Of a stretch of 64,000 nucleotides of DNA, positions 15,700 through 24,497 are shown piece after piece. Source of the stretch: an uncultured Megasphaera sp. Its GTDB lineage: Bacteria > Bacillota > Negativicutes > Veillonellales > Megasphaeraceae. The DNA lies in assembly GCA_934202965.1 (NCBI GenBank), contig CAKPYN010000007.1:26194-90193 (forward strand), written 5' to 3'. Made by a program: the position numbers and the translations under genes. The notes under the pieces are model-generated. The model saw only the letters and a program-made list of their open reading frames with translations. It had not been told where the DNA came from and did not search any database. Each line of letters starts with the position of its first letter. Position 1 is the stretch's first letter.

Positions 15700-16071
15700 T
15701 TATCGATGCTGTACGTGTTCGACAAATTGCTGCCACGCAGGAACATAGTGCATGAGAATTCGCATGACCAAAGGCTTTAATGTTGTATCTTCCTGCATTC
15801 TGCTGCTGTCATTCATCATATGCAGCCATACATCTTCGTCTATAAAAATATATTCTTCATAGGCCGCCATGATAATTTCCTTAGTTGAACCCATCGCTGC
15901 CATTCCCTGGCCATCTTCTTTCAACGCTTCCTGCAGCAACGCAATACTTAAGGCAAACTGTTCCTGAAACATATGCACAATGCCATGTTGTACATATATA
16001 TTTTGTAAATTTTCTTTCTTAGCATCTGCTAAAATCTGCAGATGTTGTAAAAATATATGTATTGTATCCAT
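15700..16071 (-). CDS. HI0074-like nucleotidyltransferase substrate-binding (HEPT-like) protein, orphan
   Basis: A 123-residue all-helical protein. The pattern from FALSIALLQEALKEDG through GSTKEIIMAAYEEYIFIDEDVWLHMMNDSSRMQ closely matches the nucleotidyltransferase substrate-binding family (HI0074, related to HEPT). These proteins normally pair with a small MNT nucleotidyltransferase as a toxin-antitoxin or AMPylation module. No partner nucleotidyltransferase is adjacent on either side, so it is either an orphan or a remnant. A strong terminator follows. Confidence 0.65.
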   Translation of the reverse strand: MDTIHIFLQHLQILADAKKENLQNIYVQHGIVHMFQEQFALSIALLQEALKEDGQGMAAMGSTKEIIMAAYEEYIFIDEDVWLHMMNDSSRMQEDTTLKPLVMRILMHYVPAWQQFVEHVQHR

Positions 16072-16206
16072 TATGTATCACCCTATGTATCATACCGAAT
16101 CCTCCGGATACATGCAAGAAAAATTTTACATGACAATATGCAAAGAAGACGTTCAGCTGCATAGCCGAGCGTCTTTTTGTTACAATTTTCATGGATATGC
16201 CAAGCA

Positions 16207-17079
16207 TTAACGAGGTTCAATATGAATCGTCGGGTCACACGGACCGTATTTCGTATGCAGCGAAAATTCAACAGCATCTGAAATAGCATGGGCCTGATAC
16301 ACGGGAATTCGTTTATCTACTTCTAAATGAAAATCAAGAACTGTTACATTTCCACTGACACGCGTACGTAAATGATGATATCCCAATACACCTGGGTTAT
16401 CTAAAATAATACGTCCAATGCGTCGTTCTTCCATTTCATTTAGGGACGTATCTGTCAAATCCTTATAACTTTGACGGCACATGCCATAACCGACATGTAA
16501 AATTCCCAGGGCTACTAAACAGGCAATCACGGGATCAATCCAGGCCCAGCCAGTAATTTTCATGAGTCCTACACCCGTAAGAACGGCTGCTGATGTCCAT
16601 ACATCAGCTCGTAAATGCATACCATCGGCCTGTAGTGCCGCCGAACCGGTCTTTTTACCAACACCAATCAATCGCTGCGATACGACAGCATTTAATAAAC
16701 TAGATACGGCCATAACACCAATCGCCAGATATAAACCATCTTCCTGCAAGGGCTGTGGATATATCAGCTTCTGAATAGCTTCATAAAAAATAGCCAATGC
16801 GGCAACGACTATCAACAATGCTTCAAATGCTGCCGATACCGTTTCTACTTTACCATGCCCGTAATCGTGATCGGTATCAGGCGGCAACGCGGCTTGCTTA
16901 ACAGCAAAACAGGCAATCGCCGCTGCCAATAAATCTACGCCCGAATGGATACCTTCAGAAATAATACTAACCGTTCCTGTCGAAAAGCCTACGGCCAATT
17001 TTCCTACTACTAGAATACAATTACTCATAACGGATAGTCTAGCTGTTTGATGTTTCAGTCGATTTTCATTTTGTGACAT
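16207..17079 (-). CDS. Cation diffusion facilitator (CDF) metal exporter
   Basis: A 290-residue CDF transporter that exports divalent metals by proton antiport. It has six predicted transmembrane helices. The metal-site residues appear in SEGIHSGVDLL (helix 2, S-x-x-x-D) and GMHLRADVWTS (helix 5, HxxxD), and the cytoplasmic C-terminal domain ends CDPTIHIEPR. A probable NiCo riboswitch lies directly upstream (17157-17245), which points to nickel or cobalt as the controlling and perhaps exported metal. The start at 17079 lies 78 nt downstream of the riboswitch terminator. The 135 bp after the gene hold only a weak hairpin (about 16145-16180). Confidence 0.9.
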   Translation of the reverse strand: MSQNENRLKHQTARLSVMSNCILVVGKLAVGFSTGTVSIISEGIHSGVDLLAAAIACFAVKQAALPPDTDHDYGHGKVETVSAAFEALLIVVAALAIFYEAIQKLIYPQPLQEDGLYLAIGVMAVSSLLNAVVSQRLIGVGKKTGSAALQADGMHLRADVWTSAAVLTGVGLMKITGWAWIDPVIACLVALGILHVGYGMCRQSYKDLTDTSLNEMEERRIGRIILDNPGVLGYHHLRTRVSGNVTVLDFHLEVDKRIPVYQAHAISDAVEFSLHTKYGPCDPTIHIEPR

Positions 17080-17156
17080 GTTGATCGCTCCTTATACACT
17101 ACCTAATTCGAACTTTCCACGATACAAGTCCACAAGGCTTAACAGTATTTTCATAC

Positions 17157-17245
17157 AAAAAAGCCTGTGGAACTACGTGTGATAGTCCCACAGGCACGCC
17201 TGCTGCTTACGCCCGGCTGCATCATACAGCCTGTTCATCTCCTAT
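17157..17245 (-). promoter_or_regulatory. Probable NiCo (czcD) riboswitch with intrinsic terminator
   Basis: The minus strand carries AACAGGC, GCAGCCGGGC, GCAGCAGGC and CCTGTGGGAC in the order of the NiCo aptamer (about 17181-17240). The 3' part, GCCTGTGGGACTA, is also the left arm of a terminator (GCCTGTGG/CCACAGGC plus T6, 17157-17195). Aptamer and terminator are therefore mutually exclusive, the ON-switch arrangement. The downstream gene is a CDF exporter, the classical target. The match to the consensus is from memory; the P1 stem is short. Confidence 0.7.
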
Positions 17246-17323
17246 ATGTTATCATTTACGTTCTCATTTGTAAAGGAATAGGAGATATAAATATTGCATA
17301 TCCTTCATAGGATAAACGCAATA

Positions 17324-18472
17324 TTATATATCTGCAGCATGTTGTCTTCCTAATATAATCGGCTCATTTTCCCAAAACGTCCATATATATCCCGGCTTAC
17401 GCGGATTATGGTTTTGATCAAATCGAATGTCACCCGTTACACCCTGATATACGTCAAGTGTTTCCAGTTGGCTGATCATATCTTGGGTATTCACAGATTG
17501 TCCATTTTCTATCGCCTTAGCCAGCATCATACATGCATCATATCCTAGTGCTGCATAGGTATCCGGTAATTCGCCGTACATTTCATAATATGCCTCAGCA
17601 AAATCTTCGGATAACTCATCATTTACATCTGCTGCATACTGCGAGATATAAAATACGTTTTGCAAATCACCATTCGGCACCTTTGCCGCCAATACGTCTC
17701 CCTGCCAGCTTTCAGGGCCCAAAACAGGGATTGTTATGCCCTTATCTCGCAACGATTGTATCCACATGGCCGCTTTATCCTGCTGAACCGGCATATATAC
17801 AGCCCGGCAATCTTGCGGCACCGATATGGCTGTTGCCATATCACCATCAACCATCTGTTGATACAGCGATACCGTACCGCCATGCTGTTCTACGGCATCT
17901 TTAAAATGCGTCGCCAGTTCATGCGAATCTGTCGTATCATCATAAAATACAGCTATGTTTTCAGCATGACATATTTCCATGGCATACGAAGCCATAATCC
18001 GTCCCTGCCAGGAAGGCAGCAACGTTATTCGAAAGATATTCGGATATACACGGTCATGCTGTATATCCATCGTTATATTTTCCGCCGTGCTCGCCGGACT
18101 TATCATCGGAATTTTTTTATCTACAGCTTGTAAAACTGCCGCTGGCGCACAATCATTTTCGTTAGGTCCTATTAGAGCTGCTACATGCCGCATTGCTAAT
18201 TGCTGCACCGCCAGCGCAGCATCTTCCGGCTTGCCATGATTATCTACCGACACGAGCTTAACTTGCCGCCCCAACAAGCCGCCCCGTTTATTCAGTTGAT
18301 TTTTCGCTAATATAATGCCCCGTTCTGTCGATTCTCCGTTTGCCCCGGCATCACCGCTTAATGCCAAATTAATGCCAATGACAATGGTTCCCTGTTGTTT
18401 GGTATAACAAAATCCGACAATACCGGCCATGATAAGACATATGCCCACTAGAATATATGTTTTTATCTTCAT
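17324..18472 (-). CDS. ABC-type branched-chain amino acid-like solute-binding protein (LivJ family)
   Basis: A 382-residue periplasmic binding protein of the leucine/amide class (Peripla_BP_6). An N-terminal hydrophobic signal or anchor (about residues 5-23) is followed by GINLALSGDAGANGE, a typical ligand-binding start, then GPNENDCAPA and GYDACMMLAKAI. The ligand is unknown. No ABC permease or ATPase gene is adjacent, so it may serve a transporter encoded elsewhere or be sensory. A long AT-rich inverted repeat (about 17285-17335) covers its stop codon and may act as terminator. It lies downstream of the M23 peptidase gene. Confidence 0.85.
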   Translation of the reverse strand: MKIKTYILVGICLIMAGIVGFCYTKQQGTIVIGINLALSGDAGANGESTERGIILAKNQLNKRGGLLGRQVKLVSVDNHGKPEDAALAVQQLAMRHVAALIGPNENDCAPAAVLQAVDKKIPMISPASTAENITMDIQHDRVYPNIFRITLLPSWQGRIMASYAMEICHAENIAVFYDDTTDSHELATHFKDAVEQHGGTVSLYQQMVDGDMATAISVPQDCRAVYMPVQQDKAAMWIQSLRDKGITIPVLGPESWQGDVLAAKVPNGDLQNVFYISQYAADVNDELSEDFAEAYYEMYGELPDTYAALGYDACMMLAKAIENGQSVNTQDMISQLETLDVYQGVTGDIRFDQNHNPRKPGYIWTFWENEPIILGRQHAADI

Positions 18473-18503
18473 TGCTCACGCTGCCTTTCTTCGCCTGCAA
18501 GGT

Positions 18504-18544
18504 AAAAAAGAAGGAGAATCCATTCCGTATGAAACGAATTCTCC
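18504..18544 (-). terminator. Terminator of the M23 peptidase gene
   Basis: GGAGAAT and ATTCTCC arms with TTCTTTTTT on the minus strand, 16 bp after the stop. Confidence 0.7.
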
Positions 18545-18559
18545 CCCAAATTTTTTATG

Positions 18560-19594
18560 CTATGGTAAAAATAACATCGGATCGGTCGGCGTACCATTTA
18601 CGCGTACTTCATAATGAACATGCGGTCCTGTACTTCGTCCCGTACTGCCTGCCAATGAAATAATGTCTCCAGCTTTGACAGTCTGTCCCTGTACAACAAG
18701 AACCATTGAATTATGTCCATACCGCGTAACAAATCCATTACCATGGTCTATTTCTACTAAGTTGCCGTATCCATCGACCCATCCGGCCATCGATACAGTA
18801 CCCGCTGCCGTTGCCCGTACAGGCGTGCCATAATCTACGGCGATATCAATTCCTTCATGAAAACCGGTACCGCCGCCAATCGGATTTCCGCGATATCCAA
18901 ATGATGAAGTAATTGTCCCCGTGACCGGCCAAATAGACGGTGTCGTAGATGAAATGGCATTTGCCCCACCTTTTGATGATACATACGCTTTGGAAACTTG
19001 CTGCATTTGCCGGACTTGCTGACCCGCTGTATCGCTTAATACTGTTTTTAACGTAATAAAACTGATAATGCGGGCATTCGTGCGTGTTTCTAATCGAGAG
19101 GTGGCTAATAACAAGTCATTGTAACTAGCATGAGAAACATCCGGAGATTTCTTCTGCGAACCTGCTACGCCACCTTCACCTTTTGGGCTGTCACCAGCTC
19201 CTGCTCCTTTAACCATTTGCCGCAGTTCTTGGTCCAACGAATCCATTTTATCCATTTTTTCCTGCAGCGACGTCGTTTTTTCACGCATTAACTCCAACTG
19301 CTGCTCATGGAGCGCTTCTTTTTCACGGGATTGCTGCAAAGAAATAAACTGGTAAATGCCAACGCCTATGACGACAATAAAAGCAACCACGCCAGCAACT
19401 ATGATCCGTACGATTCGTTTATATTGTTGTACCGAAAGTGTAACCGGCTCCGTTGTATCTTTTATCAAGCCTTTGATCTTAAAAAAAGATATAACACTGG
19501 TTCGGCACTGAAAAAACTTTTTTTTCAACTGTTCCTGCCACAGTTTACATCGTTCTTGAAAAGACAACCGTACCCCTTCTTTATCTAAATTCAC
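18560..19594 (-). CDS. M23-family (LytM) peptidoglycan peptidase with coiled coil
   Basis: A 344-residue membrane-anchored peptidase. A cytoplasmic N-terminus is followed by one transmembrane helix (about residues 68-90), a coiled coil (about 90-130), a Gly/Ser-rich linker and a C-terminal LytM domain. The Zn ligands look intact: HEGIDIAVDYG (H and D) and GPHVHYEVRVNG (HxH). It should therefore be an active endopeptidase or a divisome/EnvC-like factor. It lies 11 bp after the DUF4446 gene in the parA-parB cluster, which suggests a role in cell-cycle-linked wall cleavage. Confidence 0.88.
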   Translation of the reverse strand: MNLDKEGVRLSFQERCKLWQEQLKKKFFQCRTSVISFFKIKGLIKDTTEPVTLSVQQYKRIVRIIVAGVVAFIVVIGVGIYQFISLQQSREKEALHEQQLELMREKTTSLQEKMDKMDSLDQELRQMVKGAGAGDSPKGEGGVAGSQKKSPDVSHASYNDLLLATSRLETRTNARIISFITLKTVLSDTAGQQVRQMQQVSKAYVSSKGGANAISSTTPSIWPVTGTITSSFGYRGNPIGGGTGFHEGIDIAVDYGTPVRATAAGTVSMAGWVDGYGNLVEIDHGNGFVTRYGHNSMVLVVQGQTVKAGDIISLAGSTGRSTGPHVHYEVRVNGTPTDPMLFLP

Positions 19595-19605
19595 TGGATG
19601 GTATA

Positions 19606-20133
19606 TTATTCTTCTTTTTGCGTAGTTTGTATATCGCCAGTATAATGAATAGCGCTATCCAGACTCTCCTGTTCTTCTGCGCTCATGCCGTATAGACACT
19701 TGCCATCTACAATGGGCTTGGCAAAAATTCGCGATTCATTACGGCCATACACACTGGATAGGCAAAAACCATCATTTTTTCCATCCAATACGGTAAAAGC
19801 AAAACTCAAATTATTACCTATATTATCAAAAGCATTATACTTCACAAAACCAATTTTACGAAAACAATGATTTTGAACGGCCAAAATATCCTTTTGCGTC
19901 GTATGAATCATGTCTAATGTTCCCTGCAGATTATGTAGTTTATCTACATCTTCCCGCAGCTTAGCTTCCATGCTTTTTCCTGCTTCATCTTGCATAAAAT
20001 ATGCATACTTTTCTTCTAATTTTTGTACCTTGCGGTTTAATATAACGGTATAAATAAGGAGAAGCAGTACTATAATCCCTGCTATACCGGCTGTTACTAC
20101 AAACATTATATGCATATCTAGTCCGTAAAACAT
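19606..20133 (-). CDS. DUF4446 family membrane protein
   Basis: A 175-residue protein with one N-terminal transmembrane helix and a coiled-coil stretch, then a globular part with GFVKYNAFDNIGNNLSFAFT and LDGKNDGFCLSSVYGR. This is the DUF4446 pattern often found beside parB in Firmicutes. ATG 20133 is chosen for its AGGAGG 6 nt upstream. The function is unknown; position between parB and an M23 peptidase suggests a link of chromosome segregation to the envelope. Confidence 0.8.
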   Translation of the reverse strand: MFYGLDMHIMFVVTAGIAGIIVLLLLIYTVILNRKVQKLEEKYAYFMQDEAGKSMEAKLREDVDKLHNLQGTLDMIHTTQKDILAVQNHCFRKIGFVKYNAFDNIGNNLSFAFTVLDGKNDGFCLSSVYGRNESRIFAKPIVDGKCLYGMSAEEQESLDSAIHYTGDIQTTQKEE

Positions 20134-20202
20134 GTCTTTCCTCCTGCTGTCATGCAACTTTTAGTATATTACGAGCTGTTTTTAGTTATTAGATTGTTTT
20201 TA

Positions 20203-21135
20203 TTATACATGAAATGACGATAATGTCGAGTCTTTTTGCTCTGTTTTTTCATCAGTCAGCATATGTAATAATCGTTCCAATTCGTCTTCAGAAGTAAATG
20301 TAATTTCAATCTTCCCTTTTTTCTTATTGCGTCCCATTCGAATGGCTACACTCGTACCCAAATGCATTTTCATTCGATCCTGTACGGCCTCTAAATAGGC
20401 ATCAGGTTCCGGCATTTCTTTTGGCTTTTCTGTTTCAGTTAACATCTTTTTGACATATGCTTCTACCTGCCGGGCTGATAGTTCATGATCCATAATGTAA
20501 ATAGCCGCATCATGCTGCTGCGTTGCATCCGTCAGCCGCAGCAATGGTCTTGCCTGCCCCATGGAGAGGCGTCCTTCCGTTATACATTGCTTGATTTCGT
20601 CCGGAAGCTGCAAAAGGCGCATCATATTGGCTACATGGGCCCGGCTTTTGCCTACTTTTTCAGCGGCCTGCTCTTGGGTCAAATGAAATTCTTCAATCAG
20701 CATTTGATAGGCTGCCCCTTCTTCAATGGCATCTAAATCTTCACGCTGCAAGTTTTCAATCAGCGCAATTTCAGCTGCCGTATCTGGCGCAAAGGTTCGA
20801 ACGACAGCCGGTATGGTAAGTAAACCGCATAATTTTGCTGCACGCAGCCTTCGTTCGCCCGCAATCAATTCGTACCTTCCTGCTTCTTTTTTTTGCACGA
20901 CTACAGGCTGAATCACACCATACAGCCGAATGGATGAAGCCAATGTTTCCAAGGCTTCTTTATTAAAAACCCGCCGTGGCTGTTTAGGATTAGGGTGAAT
21001 AGCTTCAACAGCAATCTCTATAGGAGTTCCCTGTTGTACTTCTGGATGTTCCACACGGCTTTCATTCAATCCCAAGACCTTTAACCTGCTTCCCAATGCA
21101 GTATTCATGCCCAGGCCTTTCTTTTTAGCCGACAC
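20203..21135 (-). CDS. parB: Chromosome partitioning protein ParB
   Basis: A 310-residue ParB/Spo0J. The N-terminal CTPase domain has the ParB box (YELIAGERRLRAAKL) and ENLQREDLDAIEEG. A helix-turn-helix that binds parS follows (LTQEQAAEKVGKSRAHVANMMRLL), and a C-terminal dimerisation domain ends the protein. It overlaps parA by 11 bp. The usual parS palindrome was not seen in the window. Confidence 0.95.
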   Translation of the reverse strand: MSAKKKGLGMNTALGSRLKVLGLNESRVEHPEVQQGTPIEIAVEAIHPNPKQPRRVFNKEALETLASSIRLYGVIQPVVVQKKEAGRYELIAGERRLRAAKLCGLLTIPAVVRTFAPDTAAEIALIENLQREDLDAIEEGAAYQMLIEEFHLTQEQAAEKVGKSRAHVANMMRLLQLPDEIKQCITEGRLSMGQARPLLRLTDATQQHDAAIYIMDHELSARQVEAYVKKMLTETEKPKEMPEPDAYLEAVQDRMKMHLGTSVAIRMGRNKKKGKIEITFTSEDELERLLHMLTDEKTEQKDSTLSSFHV

Positions 21136-21901
21136 GGCGAATCACCTCTTTTGCTAATTTTTTATATACCTCTGCTCCCTTGGAATGGGGATCATAAATG
21201 GTAATGGGTTCACCATGACTTGGTGCTTCACCAAGACGGACATTTCGCGGAATAATCGTCTGAAAAACTTGGCCGCTAAAATATTTTTTTACTTCTTCTG
21301 TAACCTGAATGGATAAATTGGTACGACCATCATACATGGTCATCAATAAGCCTAATAAATGCAATTTATCATTCAAGCTGCTGCGTACCATTTCTACAGT
21401 TTGCATGAGCTGTGCCAGTCCTTCCAGTGCATAAAATTCACACTGCACCGGAATTAATACAGAATCTGCAGCAGCCAGTGCATTCACCGTTAATAGTCCC
21501 AGTGATGGCGGACAATCCATAATGACATAATCATATGGTTTCTTCAAGGATTGCAAATACGCACTAAGTACGTTTTTTAATACATATTCCCGTTGGGGTA
21601 CCGTTACAAGTTCAACTGCTGCGCCAGCTAAATCCATCGTAGCCGGAATAACAGCTAATTTTTTTATCATTGTGTTTTGAACAACCTCAGTCATAGGCGT
21701 ATGCTCTATGAGGCAGTCATACAAATTTTTTGTCAAGCTGGTTTTATCAATGCCCAAGCCGCTGGTAGCATTACCCTGCGGATCCAGATCAACAAGCAGC
21801 GTTCTCTTGCCGCAATCAGCCAGACATGCACTTAAACTAATCGCTGTTGTCGTCTTTCCAACGCCGCCTTTTTGGTTCGTTACGGCAATGATATGTGTCA
21901 A
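21125..21901 (-). CDS. parA: Chromosome partitioning ATPase ParA (Soj)
   Basis: A 258-residue deviant Walker ATPase (KGGVGKTT, DLDPQGNATSGLG, DYVIMDCPPSLG) that moves ParB-parS complexes and contacts DnaA in relatives. The likely start is TTG at 21901, giving MTHIIAVTNQKGG with GAGGTG about 6 nt upstream. A GTG at 21910 lies inside that ribosome-binding site and is less likely. It leads the parA-parB-DUF4446-M23 unit. Confidence 0.95.
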   Translation of the reverse strand: MTHIIAVTNQKGGVGKTTTAISLSACLADCGKRTLLVDLDPQGNATSGLGIDKTSLTKNLYDCLIEHTPMTEVVQNTMIKKLAVIPATMDLAGAAVELVTVPQREYVLKNVLSAYLQSLKKPYDYVIMDCPPSLGLLTVNALAAADSVLIPVQCEFYALEGLAQLMQTVEMVRSSLNDKLHLLGLLMTMYDGRTNLSIQVTEEVKKYFSGQVFQTIIPRNVRLGEAPSHGEPITIYDPHSKGAEVYKKLAKEVIRRVG

Positions 21902-22091
21902 CGCACCCACCTCATTCCATGATTCATCAGATATTTAAAGTCTATATTATAGTATAGCATAGACAGTACGGCGTAGCCAGTACTCAACCCCATAAGATAG
22001 CATAAGTTTTCCACTTTTTTATGGTATAATAAATATGCTCTATATACTATCATTACATACTGCCGACGTTACAGGAAAGGATGGTTTTCTC

Positions 22092-22745
22092 ATGCCGCTT
22101 TACACACCTAAATTAACGCATATTAACAGCCAAATCGTACAGCAATATGTCGAACAGCGCAGCCAGGACGACGTAGATTCCGCTATCATTACAGCTGCCT
22201 GCAGTACAATACTGCATCTTGCTAAACCACAAGCTGTTTTCCAGCAAGTATTTTTTGACACGGCGTCGCAGCATATACTCTGCAGTGCCCCGTTTCACTT
22301 TAAAAGCCAGCAGATTCTGCCTTATTTAGAACAGGCTTCTATCATTTTAAGCAGTGCCATTACCTTAGGTACTGCTATAGAAAAAGAAATTGATGACTGT
22401 TTCCTTGCTAAAGATTTTACCAGAGGCATTGCCTTAGATTCTGCCGCAACAGTAGCCTCCGGTCAGCTGTTGGACATCGTAACACAACATATTAAAGAAA
22501 TTTGTGAACCCAAAGGATATGCCATCATTTGGCGGTTCAGTCCCGGCAATGGAGACTGGCCTGTAAGTCAGCAAACCGATGTTGCCAACGCTGCCGGTGG
22601 CAGCCAGATCGGTTTATCTATCACAGCCGGGGGCATGCTCAATCCCCGCAAATCGCTTACGGCTATGTTTGGATTACGCAGCACTGAAAACGGCTGCAGC
22701 GGCAGCTGTTCCGGTTGTGCCCTTTCCGGTCATTGTCACGAATAA
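22092..22745 (+). CDS. Stand-alone vitamin B12-dependent methionine synthase activation-domain protein
   Basis: A 217-residue protein related to the C-terminal activation domain of MetH. The signature WRFSPGNGDWPVSQQ, which binds AdoMet in MetH, is followed by GLSITAGGMLNPRKSLTAMFGL. In MetH this domain remethylates inactive cob(II)alamin; separate versions occur in anaerobes with split methionine synthases. The C-terminus is cysteine-rich (CSGSCSGCALSGHC), which suggests a metal or Fe-S site. ATG 22092 has GAAAGGATGG upstream. The corrinoid and methyltransferase parts are not in the window. Confidence 0.75.
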   Translation: MPLYTPKLTHINSQIVQQYVEQRSQDDVDSAIITAACSTILHLAKPQAVFQQVFFDTASQHILCSAPFHFKSQQILPYLEQASIILSSAITLGTAIEKEIDDCFLAKDFTRGIALDSAATVASGQLLDIVTQHIKEICEPKGYAIIWRFSPGNGDWPVSQQTDVANAAGGSQIGLSITAGGMLNPRKSLTAMFGLRSTENGCSGSCSGCALSGHCHE

Positions 22746-22759
22746 AGATATTTTTCCAT

Positions 22760-22803
22760 AACGATAACCCCCTTACGCCGATACCGGTTTAAGGGGGTAT
22801 TGT
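22760..22803 (+). terminator. Bidirectional terminator-like hairpin
   Basis: AACGATAACCCCCTTA pairs with TAAGGGGGTATTGTT around a small CCGATACCGG centre, between the convergent genes. The U-tract is weak. Confidence 0.6.
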
Positions 22804-22834
22804 TATGTATATCCATCTAGATATATACAGCTAA

Positions 22835-24283
22835 TTATTTATTGAGTTTAGGCAATGTTCCTGCAATAACACGGACGATGAGTGCTACCGTATCCAATTC
22901 TACAGCTTCATCAGCACTATGAATATCGTTGTTATTGGGTCCGATAGATACGATATCGAGGTTCGGATTCATGGAATAGAAATAGCCTGTTTCCAAGCCG
23001 CCGTGCATCGCTTCAATGCGAACGTCTTTGCCTTCTGCTTTATAGACATCAGCAACAAGCGGTACTAACGTGCTGTGCGGATTTTCCGTCCATGCCGGTT
23101 CCGGTGAAGCAATATCTACCGTAAATCCAGACAGTTCTGCATAAACCGGCAGTGTTTCCACCAATTCCCGCAAGCGAGCATCGGATGAAGAACGCGGGAA
23201 ATACTGGAACGTAACCTTTGTATCGGTCGTTTCAATTGTACCAATATTCGCTGACAAATCCGGTAATTTAGGCAAGGTCTGATTCATCGCAAATACGCCG
23301 CAATGAAGGATAGACAAAATTTGCACTAATGCTTTCGTATCTTCCGGTGAAAATACACGAGTCGGCATCGTCGTTTTTTCTACAGCAAAGACGGCCTTCG
23401 TTTCAACATCGCCGTATATCAAAGCAAATTCATTTTTTGTTGTCGTCAAAACTTGCTGTACCGTATCCATATCCGTATCCTGCAAGGTAATCACAGCTTC
23501 AGCAGCTGCCGGAATAGCATTAGCAGCATTGCCGCCATGTATCGAAGCGATCGTATACGCTACGCCGGCATGACGCAAGCGAAGCAAGAAATAGGCCAAA
23601 GCCTGAATGGCATTGCTCTTCCCACGATTAATTGTTTCGCCGGAATGGCCGCCCATAAAATGTTTAGTCGTAACGGCAAGGGCTGTATTACCTGTTGGCT
23701 GCTGCCAAGTAATTGTTTTATTAAAATGCGTGTGTACACTGCCGGCAGAAGCAACGCATAATACGTCAATCGATTCGGAATCACAGTTAATAATATATTT
23801 AGCATCCTGCACATATTTAGGATCTAAGTGCGTTGCACCGGTCATACCCGTTTCTTCATCAACTGTAAAAATAAGACGAAGCGGACCATGCGCCATATCC
23901 TGCTGAATCAAATACAAAGCAATAGCAATGGCAATGCCATCATCAGCACCCAGACTCGTTCCATCAGCACGAAGAGTATTCCCTTCACGTACCAATTTAA
24001 TTTCACTCGTCAATGGATCATAGGCTACGCCGGGTTTGGCAACACAAACCATATCCATATGGCCTTGAATAATCGTCAGCGGATATGTTTCGCAGCCTGC
24101 TGTTGCCGGTACGTCGGCAATAACGTTATATACTTCATCTTGTACAACTTGTTGAATTCCCAATTCATGAAGACGCTTTACAATATAATCACTGACCATC
24201 TTTTCGTGATGAGATGGCCGTGGACATTTAGCTAATCCTGCAAATTCCTGCAGTACGCCATCAATAATTTCAGTATCTTTCAT
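22835..24283 (-). CDS. pepD: Aminoacyl-histidine dipeptidase (PepD, M20 family)
   Basis: A 482-residue di-zinc dipeptidase of M20 type (beta-Ala-His/Xaa-His dipeptidase), cytoplasmic. Zn-site motifs are IIQGHMDMV, LGADDGIAIA and VDEETGMTGA, with HMGG-like KHFMGGHSGETINRG in the lid domain. Length matches the family. The start is ATG 24283 with GGAGGAA upstream, and an extended -10 (TGATATAAT) lies near 24327-24332. Divergent from the OPT transporter gene, which fits a shared job in peptide use. Confidence 0.92.
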   Translation of the reverse strand: MKDTEIIDGVLQEFAGLAKCPRPSHHEKMVSDYIVKRLHELGIQQVVQDEVYNVIADVPATAGCETYPLTIIQGHMDMVCVAKPGVAYDPLTSEIKLVREGNTLRADGTSLGADDGIAIAIALYLIQQDMAHGPLRLIFTVDEETGMTGATHLDPKYVQDAKYIINCDSESIDVLCVASAGSVHTHFNKTITWQQPTGNTALAVTTKHFMGGHSGETINRGKSNAIQALAYFLLRLRHAGVAYTIASIHGGNAANAIPAAAEAVITLQDTDMDTVQQVLTTTKNEFALIYGDVETKAVFAVEKTTMPTRVFSPEDTKALVQILSILHCGVFAMNQTLPKLPDLSANIGTIETTDTKVTFQYFPRSSSDARLRELVETLPVYAELSGFTVDIASPEPAWTENPHSTLVPLVADVYKAEGKDVRIEAMHGGLETGYFYSMNPNLDIVSIGPNNNDIHSADEAVELDTVALIVRVIAGTLPKLNK

Positions 24284-24497
24284 ATCAATATTCCTCCTTC
24301 ATAGACCGAATATCTAGTCTGCCATCATTATATCATACTTTAGGCCAACTATCGTCGATAAAATATGACAGATGGCTTCATATAAAAATTACATATTTGT
24401 AGTGCATCCATTCTATTTTTGCAACATACTAGATAAAACCGATATGGTATAATTATATAAAGGGCGTGTTTGGGGAAATTTTTAAGGAGGTTTTTAT

